Shown piece after piece: positions 52,295 to 60,897 of a stretch of 64,000 nt of DNA. The notes beneath the pieces were generated by a model. The model did not search any database. It was not told the DNA's origin and saw only the letters and a list, made by a program, of their open reading frames with translations. Position numbers and translations under genes: made by a program. The stretch is from Burkholderiaceae bacterium. GTDB lineage: Bacteria > Pseudomonadota > Gammaproteobacteria > Burkholderiales > Burkholderiaceae_E. Position 1 is the stretch's first letter. Each line of letters starts with the position of its first letter. The DNA is taken from positions 93,852-157,851 of the forward strand of contig JAMLIN010000001.1 in assembly GCA_023954135.1 (NCBI GenBank), written 5' to 3'.

Positions 52295-53502
52295 GATGCC
52301 GGCTTCGATACGCCGGCCAGGCCGAGCACACCGGCCGCGGCCAGGCGTTCGATCTCGGCATCGGCAAGCCCGGCCTCGCGCAGCACCTCGACCGTATGCT
52401 CGCCGAGCAGCGGCGGCGTGGCCCGGGCTTCGCGCGGCTCACCGTTGAAGCGCACCGGCATCGCGATGTTGCGCACCTCGCCGAGCAGCGGATGCTGGCT
52501 TCGCACCACCAGCTTGCGGGCCTCGAGCTGGGGATGGGCGAGCGCTTCGTCGAGCGTATGGATCGGCGAGCAGGGCACCCCCGCCTTGCGCAGCTCGTCG
52601 AGCCACCAGGCCAGCGGTCGCGTCACCATCACCTCGCCGACCAGCGCCACCGTCTGGTCGAAGTTCGCCACTCGCTGCGCATTGGTGGCGAAGCGGGGAT
52701 CGTCGACGATGTGCTCCAGGCCCGCCACGGCGCAGAATCGGCGCCACTGGGCATCGTTGCCCACGCCGAGCATGATCTGGCCGTCGGCGACCGCGAAGGC
52801 CTGGTAGGGCGAGAGTGCCGGATGCCCGGTGCCCATGCGCCGCGGCGGCACGCCGGTGCGCCAGTAGCTCTGCGCGAGATAGGTCATGAGCGCCACCGAG
52901 GAATCGAGCAGCGACACCTCGACGTAGACGCCCTTGCCGGTCCGCTCGCGCTCGAGGATCGCGGCGAGGACGCCGATCACCCCGTTCATGCCGGTGGATA
53001 TGTCGACTGGCGAGAAGCTCGCCCGCGCCATCGGGCCGCCGGGCTCGCCCATGGTGCTGATCATGCCGCTGAAGGCCTGCAGCATCACGTCGTAGCCGGG
53101 CTCCTTGCCGAGCGGCCCGTCGCGGCCGTAGCCCGACACCTCGAGGTAGATGAGCCGCGGATTGAGCGCGGCCAGCGTCTCGTAGTCGATGCCGAGCTTC
53201 TTCGCGGTGCCGCTGCCGAAACCCTGCAGCACGACGTCGGCCTCGCGCGCGAGCCGGTGCGCGAGCGCGCGGCCCTCGGGCGACTTCAGGTCGAGCGCGA
53301 GGCTGCGCTTGTTGTGGTTGATCGACAGGAAGATCGCCGATTCGCCCTTGTCCTGCGGCAGCCAGCTGCGGGTATCGTCGCCCACCCCGGGCGGCTCGAC
53401 CTTGATGACGTCGGCGCCCAGCTCGCCGAGATGCTGGGCGCAGAGCGGGCCGGCGAGAACCTTGGAGAAGTCGAGGACCTTGATGTTCTTGAGAGGGGTC
53501 AT
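52291..53502 (-). CDS. CaiB/BaiF family (class III) CoA-transferase
   Basis: A 403-residue CoA-transferase. The N terminus KVLDFSKVLAGPLCAQHLGE, LGADVIKVEPPGVGDDTRSW and NKRSLALDLKSPEGRALAHR are family hallmarks. The catalytic Asp is in KEPGYDVMLQAFSGM. These enzymes move CoA from one acyl-CoA to a free acid, activating it without ATP. It is the activation step of the operon that ends in thiolase and DUF35. Start and stop overlap neighbours by 4 bp. Confidence 0.9.
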   Translation of the reverse strand: MTPLKNIKVLDFSKVLAGPLCAQHLGELGADVIKVEPPGVGDDTRSWLPQDKGESAIFLSINHNKRSLALDLKSPEGRALAHRLAREADVVLQGFGSGTAKKLGIDYETLAALNPRLIYLEVSGYGRDGPLGKEPGYDVMLQAFSGMISTMGEPGGPMARASFSPVDISTGMNGVIGVLAAILERERTGKGVYVEVSLLDSSVALMTYLAQSYWRTGVPPRRMGTGHPALSPYQAFAVADGQIMLGVGNDAQWRRFCAVAGLEHIVDDPRFATNAQRVANFDQTVALVGEVMVTRPLAWWLDELRKAGVPCSPIHTLDEALAHPQLEARKLVVRSQHPLLGEVRNIAMPVRFNGEPREARATPPLLGEHTVEVLREAGLADAEIERLAAAGVLGLAGVSKPAS

Positions 53503-53870
53503 GACAACGCAGCTTCCGTCTTGGGATCGGGGCCGTAGGCGTTCGGGCCGGGCTCGCCGTCGCGGGTGGCGAACCAGATGAAGATCAGCCAGCCGATGAA
53601 CGGGATGAGACTCACCAGCACCCACCAGCCCGAGCGGCCGGTATCGTGCATGCGACGCACCGCGACCCCGAGCGCCGGCAGCAGCATCGCGAGGCCGAAC
53701 AGGCCGGAGAGCAGGCCGTATTCCTCGCTGCCCAGGCCCAGCATGCTATCGATGAAGCCCAGGCCGATCGCGATCAGGATGTAGAAGAGCACGAAGAACC
53801 AGTACTCCTTGCGCCGCGCCCGGCCGGTGAACACCGCGTACTGGCGCAAGGCCTTCATGAACCATTCCAT
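53499..53870 (-). CDS. DUF805 membrane protein
   Basis: A 123-residue inner membrane protein with three to four helices. The family motifs are FTGRARRKEYWFFVLFYILI, AVRRMHDTGRSGWWVLVSLI and PFIGWLIFIWFATRDGEPGP-NAYGP. Function of DUF805 is unknown. It is unusual that this gene leads a catabolic operon and overlaps the CoA-transferase start by 4 bp. A very strong GGAGGGAGG ribosome binding site precedes its ATG, so it may drive translation of the downstream genes. Confidence 0.87.
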   Translation of the reverse strand: MEWFMKALRQYAVFTGRARRKEYWFFVLFYILIAIGLGFIDSMLGLGSEEYGLLSGLFGLAMLLPALGVAVRRMHDTGRSGWWVLVSLIPFIGWLIFIWFATRDGEPGPNAYGPDPKTEAALS

Positions 53871-54070
53871 ATCTGCCTCCCTCCTTGGATCCGTGGTTGC
53901 CGACAGTTCGCAACCGCTGCCTTCGGCGAGCGCTCATTCTACCGACACGCACTTCGGAAGCAGCCGGCATGGGCCGGCGTCGATGACCCGAAGCACTTTC
54001 GTCCGGAATCCTTTGGATGGACCGCCAAATAGTCTAAAATCGGCAAACGGGCCAACTCGAAGACACTGTC

Positions 54071-54328
54071 ATGAAGATCTCCGTCACCGAAGCCAAAGGC
54101 CAACTGACCGAGCTGGTCCGGCGCGCCGAAGCGGGGGACGAAGTCGTCCTGACCCGCCACGGCCATGCTGCCGTGCGCCTGGTGCCGGTCAGGCCCGTGG
54201 TCGATGCGAAATCCCGCAAGGCGGTTCTCGATGCGATTCGCGCCTCCGCCGCAGGCAAGGCGCTCAGCGGACCCAGCGCCGAGCGCAGCCAGGACTTCCT
54301 CTATGACGAGGACGGCCTTTCCACATGA
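54071..54328 (+). CDS. Phd/YefM-family antitoxin
   Basis: An 85-residue antitoxin. The N-terminal DNA-binding Phd fold is MKISVTEAKGQLTELVRRAE, AGDEVVLTRHGHAAVRLVPV. The C-terminal half is the disordered toxin-binding tail ending SQDFLYDEDGLST. It overlaps the VapC gene by 4 bp, the standard antitoxin-first layout, and presumably represses its own promoter. No clear operator palindrome was found upstream. Confidence 0.88.
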   Translation: MKISVTEAKGQLTELVRRAEAGDEVVLTRHGHAAVRLVPVRPVVDAKSRKAVLDAIRASAAGKALSGPSAERSQDFLYDEDGLST

Positions 54329-54708
54329 TCGCGGTCGATACGTCCGCGCTGATGGCGATCGTGCTGAACGAACCCGGGGCGGATGCCTGCGCCGCTGCGC
54401 TCGAAACCGAGGATCGGCTACTGATCTCGGCCGGCACGCTGGCCGAGGCGCTGATCGTCGCCGGGCGGCGCAACGTCGGCGAGGAAGTGGATCGGCTGGT
54501 CGAAGGGCTGGGCTTCGAGATCGTCGGCGTGACACCCGGATCGGCACGACGCATCGCGCAGACCTACGCAAGATGGGGAAAGGGTATTCACCCGGCCGGC
54601 CTGAATTTCGGGGACTGCTTCGCCTATGACGTGGCGAAGGAGCACGAATGCCGATTGCTCTATGTCGGCGAGGATTTCTCGCGGACCGACGTCGAGAGTG
54701 CCCTTTGA
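54325..54708 (+). CDS. vapC: VapC-type PIN domain ribonuclease toxin
   Basis: A 127-residue PIN nuclease. The four acidic residues that bind Mg are seen as D5 (IAVDTSALM), E41 (GTLAEAL), D97 (LNFGDCFAYD) and D117 (YVGEDF). Active VapC enzymes cut tRNA or rRNA when the antitoxin is degraded. All catalytic positions are intact, so the toxin is probably functional. It is co-transcribed with the Phd-type antitoxin. Confidence 0.88.
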   Translation: MIAVDTSALMAIVLNEPGADACAAALETEDRLLISAGTLAEALIVAGRRNVGEEVDRLVEGLGFEIVGVTPGSARRIAQTYARWGKGIHPAGLNFGDCFAYDVAKEHECRLLYVGEDFSRTDVESAL

Positions 54709-54723
54709 AGCACGAGCTTCCGA

Positions 54724-55137
54724 TCAACGCTTCGGCCTGACCCGAAAGCGGACCTGCGCGCTCGCGACACGGGTGCCGTCGGCGGCGAAGAGATCGGCCT
54801 CGACCAGCACGCTGCGCTCGTCGCGCTCGATGACGCGTGCAGCCGAATGAAACTCGCCAAGCGGAGCCGGCTTGTGGAAGTGGGTGTCCAGGCGCATGGT
54901 CAGCGCCTGCATGCCGGGCCCGAGGGTCGCATGCACCGCATTGGCGGCCGCCGAATCGAGCATCGCCGACAGGAAGCCGCCATGGACGGTGCCGTGGCGG
55001 TTGGTGAACTCGTCGCGCGCGGTGAAGCCCATGCGGACTTCGCCCGTGCCGGCATCGACCCCGAGCAGGCGCCGCCCGAGCAGGATGGCGGCCGGCGTCG
55101 TCGTCTCGAGGTGGGGGTTGAGCCCGGCTTCAGGCAT
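54724..55137 (-). CDS. PaaI-type hotdog thioesterase
   Basis: A 137-residue hotdog-fold thioesterase. RHGTVHGGFLSAMLDSAAAN carries the HGG motif and the catalytic acid, and LTMRLDTHFHKPAPLGEFHS supplies the second half of the site. PaaI-like enzymes release stalled acyl- or aryl-CoA esters. It overlaps the aldo/keto reductase end by 8 bp, so the two are probably co-transcribed. The start at 55137 gives MPEAGLNPH, normal for the family. Confidence 0.86.
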   Translation of the reverse strand: MPEAGLNPHLETTTPAAILLGRRLLGVDAGTGEVRMGFTARDEFTNRHGTVHGGFLSAMLDSAAANAVHATLGPGMQALTMRLDTHFHKPAPLGEFHSAARVIERDERSVLVEADLFAADGTRVASAQVRFRVRPKR

Positions 55138-56110
55138 GCCCGGCCACCGCATGCGGGACGTACGGCGCCTCGAGCGCGGCGATCTCCTCATTGGTGAGCG
55201 CAAGCGACATCGCAGCGACCGCATCGTCGAGCTGCTCGAGTCGCGTGGCGCCGACGATGGGCGCGGTGATGCCGGGTTTCTGCAGGACCCAGGCGAGCGC
55301 GACCTGCGCCCGCGGCACGCCACGGTCCAGGGCGAGCTTCGCGACCGCCTCGACCACCTTGCGATCGGCGTCTTCCGTCTTCGCATAGAGGCTGCGGCCG
55401 AACTCGTCGGTCTCCTGGCGGGCGCTCGACTGATCCCAGTCCCGGGTCAGGCGCCCGCGCGCCATCGGGCTCCAGGGAATCACGCCAATGCCTTCGTCCC
55501 GGCACAGCGGCAGCATCTCGCGCTCTTCCTCGCGGTAGAGCAGGTTGACGTAGTTCTGCATCGACACGAAGCGCGCCCAGCCATGGCGTTCGGAAACGCG
55601 CAAGGACTTGGCGAACTGCCAGGCGTACATCGACGACGCCCCGATGTAGCGCGCCTTGCCGGCGCGCACGATGTCGTTCAGGGCCTCCATGGTTTCCTCG
55701 ATCGGCGTCTCGTAGTCCCAGCGGTGGATCTGGTAGAGATCGACGTAGTCGGTGCCGAGGCGCTTCAGGCTCGCATCGATCTCGGCCAGCACCGCCTTGC
55801 GCGACAACCCCTTGCCATTGGGGCCGGGCCGCATCCGGCCGTTGAGCTTGGTCGCGATCACCACTTCCTCGCGCGGAACGTACTCGGCCAGGGCCCGGCC
55901 GAGGAACTCCTCGCTGGTGCCGTCCGAATACACGTTCGCGGTGTCGAAGAAGTTGAAGCCGAGGTCGAGCGCCCGCTTGAAGAAGGGCTTGCTCTGGTCC
56001 TCGGGCAGCGTCCAGGCATGGTTGCCGCGGGCCGACTCCCCATAGCTCATGCAGCCGAGGCAGAGCCGGGAAACCTTCAGGCCGCTGCGGCCGAGTCGGG
56101 TGTAGTCCAT
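55130..56110 (-). CDS. aldo/keto reductase
   Basis: A 326-residue NADPH-dependent TIM-barrel reductase. The catalytic tetrad appears as D and Y in FFDTANVYSDG, K in VIATKLNG and H in DLYQIHRWDYETP. GITAPIVGATRLEQLDDAVA is the C-terminal cofactor-binding stretch. The sequence style (YTRLGRSGLKVSRLCLGCMS) places it with the YajO/AKR13-14-like group. Substrate is unknown. AGGAGG precedes the start. Confidence 0.88.
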   Translation of the reverse strand: MDYTRLGRSGLKVSRLCLGCMSYGESARGNHAWTLPEDQSKPFFKRALDLGFNFFDTANVYSDGTSEEFLGRALAEYVPREEVVIATKLNGRMRPGPNGKGLSRKAVLAEIDASLKRLGTDYVDLYQIHRWDYETPIEETMEALNDIVRAGKARYIGASSMYAWQFAKSLRVSERHGWARFVSMQNYVNLLYREEEREMLPLCRDEGIGVIPWSPMARGRLTRDWDQSSARQETDEFGRSLYAKTEDADRKVVEAVAKLALDRGVPRAQVALAWVLQKPGITAPIVGATRLEQLDDAVAAMSLALTNEEIAALEAPYVPHAVAGHA

Positions 56111-56289
56111 CGGGATTCCTCCTGTCTCCTGTCGGGTCGTCGCTCATCGGCATGGGCTCCGATCGTCGACGTGAACCCCCGATGTTGCCACTGTCGCGCC
56201 GTTCGTGCGGAACGCCCCGGACGCAGTGCAGGCACAATCGGAGGCTCGCGCCGGGCAACCGGCCCCGATTCCCGTTCGAAGGAGCTCCC

Positions 56290-57057
56290 ATGTCCGTCCA
56301 TTCGCTGGCCAAGGCCCCCATCCAGGATCCGGTTCACCAGGCGAAAGTCCATCTCGCCGCCGCATTGCGCATGGCCGTCCTGCACGAGCTCGAGGAAGGC
56401 ATCGACAACCATTTCACGGTGGCGGTGCCCGGCCAGCCCGATCGCTACCTGATCCTGCCCTTCGGCCTGCACTGGTCGGAAGCCCGCGCCAGCGACATGA
56501 TCGTCTTCAACGAGGCCGGGGAGACGATCGAGGGCAAGGGCATCGTCGAGATCTCGGCCAAGTGCATCCACGCCCCGATCCACCGGGTCGCCGGCGTGAA
56601 CGTCGTGCTGCACACCCACCAGACCTGGGCGCTGGCGCTCAACATGCTCGCCGACAACCGGCTGCTGCCCACGAGCCAGACGAGCGCCTTCTTCGGCGGG
56701 CAGATCGCCTATGACGACGGCTACAACGGCCTGGCCGACACGCTGCAGGAGGGCGAGCGCCTCGCCCGGCTGCTCGGCGACAAGCAGGTCGTGTTCATGA
56801 AGAACCATGGCGTGCTGGTGGTCGGCGACAACGTCGCCCAGGCCTACCGCCGGCTCTACCGGCTCGAGCGCGTCTGCCGCACGCAGCTGCTGGCGATGGG
56901 CGCCGGCCAGCCGCTGGCAGTGCTGCCGCCGGAGATCGTCGAGCGGGTGCAGCGGCCGAACCCGGACGACACCCATCCGCGCGGCGAGCGCGATCGCCTC
57001 TATTTCGAGGCGATGATGCGGGTGCTCGATCGGGAACTGCCGGGATACGCGGACTGA
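56290..57057 (+). CDS. class II aldolase/adducin family protein
   Basis: A 255-residue protein. The zinc-binding H-x-H is VVLHTHQTWALALN and the third ligand is in VFMKNHGVLVVG. The opening GIDNHFTVAVPGQPDRYLIL and GLHWSEARASDMIVFNEAGE replace the usual N-terminal Ser/Asn motif of fuculose aldolases. Members cleave sugar phosphates or act as decarboxylases. This one belongs to the general group with no assigned substrate. GGAG lies 6 nt before ATG 56290. Confidence 0.85.
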   Translation: MSVHSLAKAPIQDPVHQAKVHLAAALRMAVLHELEEGIDNHFTVAVPGQPDRYLILPFGLHWSEARASDMIVFNEAGETIEGKGIVEISAKCIHAPIHRVAGVNVVLHTHQTWALALNMLADNRLLPTSQTSAFFGGQIAYDDGYNGLADTLQEGERLARLLGDKQVVFMKNHGVLVVGDNVAQAYRRLYRLERVCRTQLLAMGAGQPLAVLPPEIVERVQRPNPDDTHPRGERDRLYFEAMMRVLDRELPGYAD

Positions 57058-57139
57058 GGATCCGCCCGTCGGTGGCCCGGCTCCGCCACGAGCCACCGAT
57101 CCGCTCGAGCTGAACGCACAACCTGAACGGCTGGCTGCA

Positions 57140-57188
57140 AATCATCCTTGCAATTCTGGAGTCTGACTCCATAATTGCAAGGATGATT
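57140..57188. repeat. near-perfect 49-bp palindrome overlapping the start of the DUF4143 ATPase
   Basis: AATCATCCTTGCAATT (57140-57155) is inverted exactly at 57173-57188. Inside it TGGAGT (57157-57162) pairs with ACTCCA (57166-57171) around CTG; only one pair (C/T) fails. The ATPase start codon (57183-57185) lies in the right arm. It is too symmetric to be chance and could be an autoregulatory operator, an mRNA hairpin over the start, or the recognition site of the protein itself. Confidence 0.9.
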
Positions 57189-58349
57189 CCGCGCCGACTA
57201 TTCCCTGACCTCCTCGCCGCACTCGCCGAAGCCCCCGCCGTGGCGCTGCTCGGTCCACGCCAGGTCGGCAAGACCACGCTTGCGCTCGAGCTCGCCGAAT
57301 CCCGGCCGGCCATCTATCTCGATCTCGAATCGGAAGCGGATCGCGCCAGGCTGACCGAGCCCGAGCTTTACCTGTCGCAGCACGCGGACAAGCTCGTGAT
57401 CCTCGACGAAATCCAGCGCACCCCGCAACTCTTCCAGAGCCTGCGCGGGCTGATCGACGCCGGCCGGCGACGCGGGCAAGGCAGGGGGCGATTCCTCGTG
57501 CTGGGTTCCGCGTCGATCGACCTGCTCAAGCAATCCAGCGAAACCCTTGCCGGGCGCATCCGGTATATGGAACTGTCACCGCTCGACGCCGGCGAGGTCG
57601 ATCGCGACCATCTCGATGCCCTCTGGCTGCGAGGCGGCTTTCCGGAAAGCCTGCTGGCCGACTCCGATGCGGCGAGCCTGCGCTGGCGCGGCGACTTCAT
57701 CCGCAGCTACCTCGAACGGGACATTCCGCAGCTCGGACCGCGCATTCCGGCGGAGACCCTGCGACGGTTCTGGACCATGCTGTCGCACCAGCAAGGCGGG
57801 CTGCTCAATGCCGCGTCCCTCGCCCGCGCGCTTGCGGTCGATGGCAAGACGGTAGCGGCCTACCTCGACCTGCTGGTGGACCTGCTGCTCGTGCGCCGGC
57901 TTTCGCCCTGGCACGGCAACGTCGGCAAGCGCCTGGTCAAGTCGCCCAAGGTCTATGTCCGCGATAGCGGACTGGTGCATGCCCTGCTCGGCATCGGCGA
58001 TCACGAAGCCTTGCTGTCGCATCCGGTGGCCGGGGCAAGCTGGGAAGGGCTCGCGATCGAATCGGCGATCGGTGCCGCCCCTCCCGGCACGGAAGCGTAC
58101 TTTTTCCGAACCGCGGCCGGCGCGGAGATCGATCTGCTGCTGAAACGTCCTGGCGAGCGCAAACCCTGGGCGATCGAGGTCAAGCGCGGGCTTGCACCGA
58201 AGCTGGGACGCGGCTTTCATGCGGCCTGCGACACGGTCAGGCCGCAGCGCCGACGCGTGGTGTACGGCGGCGCGGAACGCTTTCCGCTCGCGGAGGACGT
58301 TGACGCGGTCTCGCTACCCGATCTCTGCGAGGAGCTCGCGGCGACGTGA
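57183..58349 (+). CDS. AAA-type ATPase with DUF4143 nuclease-like C terminus
   Basis: A 388-residue protein of the COG1373 type. Walker A GPRQVGKT is at 24-31 and Walker B LVILDEIQ at 71-78, followed by the sensor FLVLGSASIDLLKQSSETLA and GRIRYMELSPLD. The C-terminal DUF4143 domain (about 200-388) contains AAGAEIDLLLKRPGERKPWA and IEVKRG, an E/D...ExK pattern like PD-(D/E)xK nucleases. The role is unknown; such genes are widespread, patchily distributed and probably mobile. The start codon lies in a 49-bp palindrome. Confidence 0.85.
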   Translation: MIPRRLFPDLLAALAEAPAVALLGPRQVGKTTLALELAESRPAIYLDLESEADRARLTEPELYLSQHADKLVILDEIQRTPQLFQSLRGLIDAGRRRGQGRGRFLVLGSASIDLLKQSSETLAGRIRYMELSPLDAGEVDRDHLDALWLRGGFPESLLADSDAASLRWRGDFIRSYLERDIPQLGPRIPAETLRRFWTMLSHQQGGLLNAASLARALAVDGKTVAAYLDLLVDLLLVRRLSPWHGNVGKRLVKSPKVYVRDSGLVHALLGIGDHEALLSHPVAGASWEGLAIESAIGAAPPGTEAYFFRTAAGAEIDLLLKRPGERKPWAIEVKRGLAPKLGRGFHAACDTVRPQRRRVVYGGAERFPLAEDVDAVSLPDLCEELAAT

Positions 58350-58382
58350 GCCGAAAGGCTTTCCCGGAGCCGCGAAGCGCTG

Positions 58383-58400
58383 GAACCTGTGAACAGGTTC
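58383..58400. terminator. perfect 18-bp palindrome between two convergent genes
   Basis: GAACCTGT-GA-ACAGGTTC lies between the DUF4143 ATPase stop (58349) and the CoA-transferase stop (58401). It could act as a short bidirectional terminator stem, though no T-tracts flank it. Confidence 0.35.
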
Positions 58401-60722
58401 TCAGCCCGGGCCGCCGCGCAGCGTCGTCGGCTCGAGGCTGATCACCCCGGCGGCGGACAGCGCCTCGTAGCGTTCGCGACTCTCGCCCAGCACGTCGCGC
58501 ATCACCTCGAGCGTATCGGCGCCGAGGCAGGGCGCGACGCCGCGCAGCGGCGGGCGCCGGCCATCGATTCGCAATGCGAGCGCGATCTGGCGCTGTTCGC
58601 CGATGTGCTCGCGCCGGGTATCGAAGTAGAAGCTCCGCCCGGCGTGATGGGACTGCCGCATCGTCTCCTCGGGCGTGAGGACCGGCGCGGCGATCACGCC
58701 GAGCGTCTGCAACTGCCGGCTCGTCTCTTGCGCATCGCGGCCGCGCGTCCATACGGCCAGCGTCGCGTCGATCTCGTCCTCGCGCGCCCGCCGCGCATCG
58801 ATATCGTCGAGCGTACCGTCGCACCAGTCCTCCCGGCCGATCATCCTGGCCAGCGCCAGCCAGGCCTGCGGCGAATCGACCGCGATCACGATCCAGCGGT
58901 CCCGGCCGGCGGCCGGATAGACGCCGTGCGGCGCCATCGTGACATGGCGATTGCCGAGCCGGGGCGGCTCCCGCCCGGTGGCCGAGCGCGCGAGCAGGGC
59001 CGGCGCGGTGAAGGGCAGCAGGCACTCGACCTGGCTGATGTTGAGCCACTGGCCCCGGCCCGTGCGGCGCCGGTGCACGAGGGCGGCGAGCATCGCGGCG
59101 GCGCCGTAGAGCCCGCCGATCGGATCGCCATACGCGATGTGGCCCATCATCGGCGGCAGCGGATCGCTGCCGCGAAAGCTCGGCATGCCCGAGGCCTGCT
59201 CGAGGGTCGAGCCGTAGGCGCGGGTGTCCGAGAGCTCGTTGCCCGAGCCGAAGGCGGACATCGAGAGCATCACCAGGTCGCTGCGGCCTTGCGAGAGATC
59301 CCTCCAGCCCATGCCGAGGCGATCGATCACGCCGGCAGCGTGGTTCTCCACCGCGACGTCACTGGCGGCGACGAGGCGGCGGGCGAGCTCACGCCCTTGC
59401 GCCGTCGTCAGGTCGAAGCTCACGCTGCGCTTGCCGCGGTTGACCGCGGCGAAGCGCCAGCTCTTCTCGTGCTGGCGAGCCGCGATCGCTTCCGGCGTCC
59501 ATTGCGTCGCACGCCACCAGTCGGGATAACGCCCGGCCTCGATCTTGATCACATCGGCGCCGAGGTCCGCCAGGACCCGCGTCGAGATCGGCCCGGCCCA
59601 GCCCATCGAGAAGTCGGCGACCCGCAGGCCGGCGAGCGGCGCATCGGCCGCGCCGTGGCGAGCGCCTTCACCTTCCCCGGCACTCGCGCGGCCGGTGCTC
59701 GCCGCGGGTGCCGCCACCTTCAGCGGCGAGCCGGGTGCGACGATGTCGGGCCACTTCGCAAGCGGTGTGATGCTGCCGCGCGCCCTGAAGACGGGGTGCG
59801 CCGCGAGATCGCCCGCATCGGGCACCACCACCAGCGGAACCTTCTTCTCGCGCGCGATCGCGGCCCATTCATGCGCGGTCCTCTCGCGGAACCTGTCGTC
59901 GAGGATGGCCTCGAGCTCGTAGGCCCGCTCTGCGCGCAGGTGGATGGTCGCGAGACCGGGGTCGGCGGCGAGGTCGGGCCGCCCGAGGATCTCGCAGAAG
60001 GCGGCCCATTGAGCCGGCGTGATGACGGTGGTGCCGATCCAGCCTTCCCGGCAGCGATGGATGCTGATCGGGCAGGTAGGCGCGAAGCGATTGACGCCGG
60101 TCCTCGGCACCGGGCGGTCATACATCCGGGCATCGGCCACCTGCAGCTCGCCGAGCACCATGCAGGCTTCGAGGATGCTCACCTCGGCATGGCGATGCCC
60201 GCCATCGTCGAGCAGGGCCGCCAGCGCGGCGATCGTGGCGGTGACGCCGCCGACGACCGACGACTGGATGTCGCCGAGCTGCTGCGGCGGCCCCTCGGTC
60301 GAGCCGCAGGGAAAGATCATGCCGGTGAGCGCCTGCACGACGCTGTCGGCGCCGCGCCAGTGCGCGAGCGGGCCGTCCAGGCCGAACCAGCTCACGTCGA
60401 CGGTCGCGCGCAACGGCCTTGCCGCCAGCGCCTGCCGCGGCGCTTCCTCGCCGAGCAGCAGCAGCTCGCTCTCGGCAATGGCGGATTCCAGCGCCACCGG
60501 AGCCAGGTCCTGCTTGCCCTGGTCGAGCCAGGCGAACAGCAAGCCTTCGGTGCGCGGATCGTCGGGTACTTCGCGCCGGCGCCGCAGGGGATCGCCGCCC
60601 TCGGGTTCGAGCCGGCGTACCGATGCGCCGAGCGCCGCGAGCATCCGGCCGCACCAGGCGGCAGCCACGCCGCCACCGATCTCGACCACGCGGATGCCGG
60701 CCAGCGGGCCCTCTGTCGTCAT
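58401..60722 (-). CDS. double-domain CaiB/BaiF family CoA-transferase
   Basis: A 773-residue protein made of two class III CoA-transferase domains joined by a linker near residue 385-400 (TGRASAGEGEGARHGAADAP). Domain 1 starts GPLAGIRVVEIGGGVAAAWC and keeps an Asp at the catalytic position (AHWRGADSVVQALTG). Domain 2 starts LAGLRVADFSMGWAGPISTR and has Gly there (DTRAYGSTLEQASGM), so it may be structural. Fused double CoA-transferases are known (DddD-like). It is divergent, 175 bp away, from the single-chain carboxylase and probably makes or uses its acyl-CoA. Confidence 0.86.
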   Translation of the reverse strand: MTTEGPLAGIRVVEIGGGVAAAWCGRMLAALGASVRRLEPEGGDPLRRRREVPDDPRTEGLLFAWLDQGKQDLAPVALESAIAESELLLLGEEAPRQALAARPLRATVDVSWFGLDGPLAHWRGADSVVQALTGMIFPCGSTEGPPQQLGDIQSSVVGGVTATIAALAALLDDGGHRHAEVSILEACMVLGELQVADARMYDRPVPRTGVNRFAPTCPISIHRCREGWIGTTVITPAQWAAFCEILGRPDLAADPGLATIHLRAERAYELEAILDDRFRERTAHEWAAIAREKKVPLVVVPDAGDLAAHPVFRARGSITPLAKWPDIVAPGSPLKVAAPAASTGRASAGEGEGARHGAADAPLAGLRVADFSMGWAGPISTRVLADLGADVIKIEAGRYPDWWRATQWTPEAIAARQHEKSWRFAAVNRGKRSVSFDLTTAQGRELARRLVAASDVAVENHAAGVIDRLGMGWRDLSQGRSDLVMLSMSAFGSGNELSDTRAYGSTLEQASGMPSFRGSDPLPPMMGHIAYGDPIGGLYGAAAMLAALVHRRRTGRGQWLNISQVECLLPFTAPALLARSATGREPPRLGNRHVTMAPHGVYPAAGRDRWIVIAVDSPQAWLALARMIGREDWCDGTLDDIDARRAREDEIDATLAVWTRGRDAQETSRQLQTLGVIAAPVLTPEETMRQSHHAGRSFYFDTRREHIGEQRQIALALRIDGRRPPLRGVAPCLGADTLEVMRDVLGESRERYEALSAAGVISLEPTTLRGGPG

Positions 60723-60812
60723 GATCCGATTGTCTCCTGCACGGATGCGCGAAAGCGGAAACGGCCTGGCGCCGCGTCTGTATTCTTGACCGGCTCCCGG
60801 CCGCCTTCTATC

Positions 60813-60826
60813 CTGACAAACGTCAG
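60813..60826. promoter_or_regulatory. palindrome in the divergent promoter of CoA-transferase and carboxylase
   Basis: CTGAC-AAAC-GTCAG lies about midway in the 175-bp region between the two divergent start codons, a suitable place for a regulator of both. TTGACC at about 60786 may be a -35 element. Binding is unproven. Confidence 0.35.
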
Positions 60827-60897
60827 TCTGCCATCGTAGCGCGTCGCCAGCCACCCCGTCGTGGCGGCGGCGATCAGGAATCCACCGGAAACCCCCG

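Noticed and set aside
58383..58400. Possible degenerate third copy of the 263-bp element because of GTGAACAGG
   Set aside because: Only nine bases agree with the element end, no second arm or interior is present; kept only as a short palindrome.
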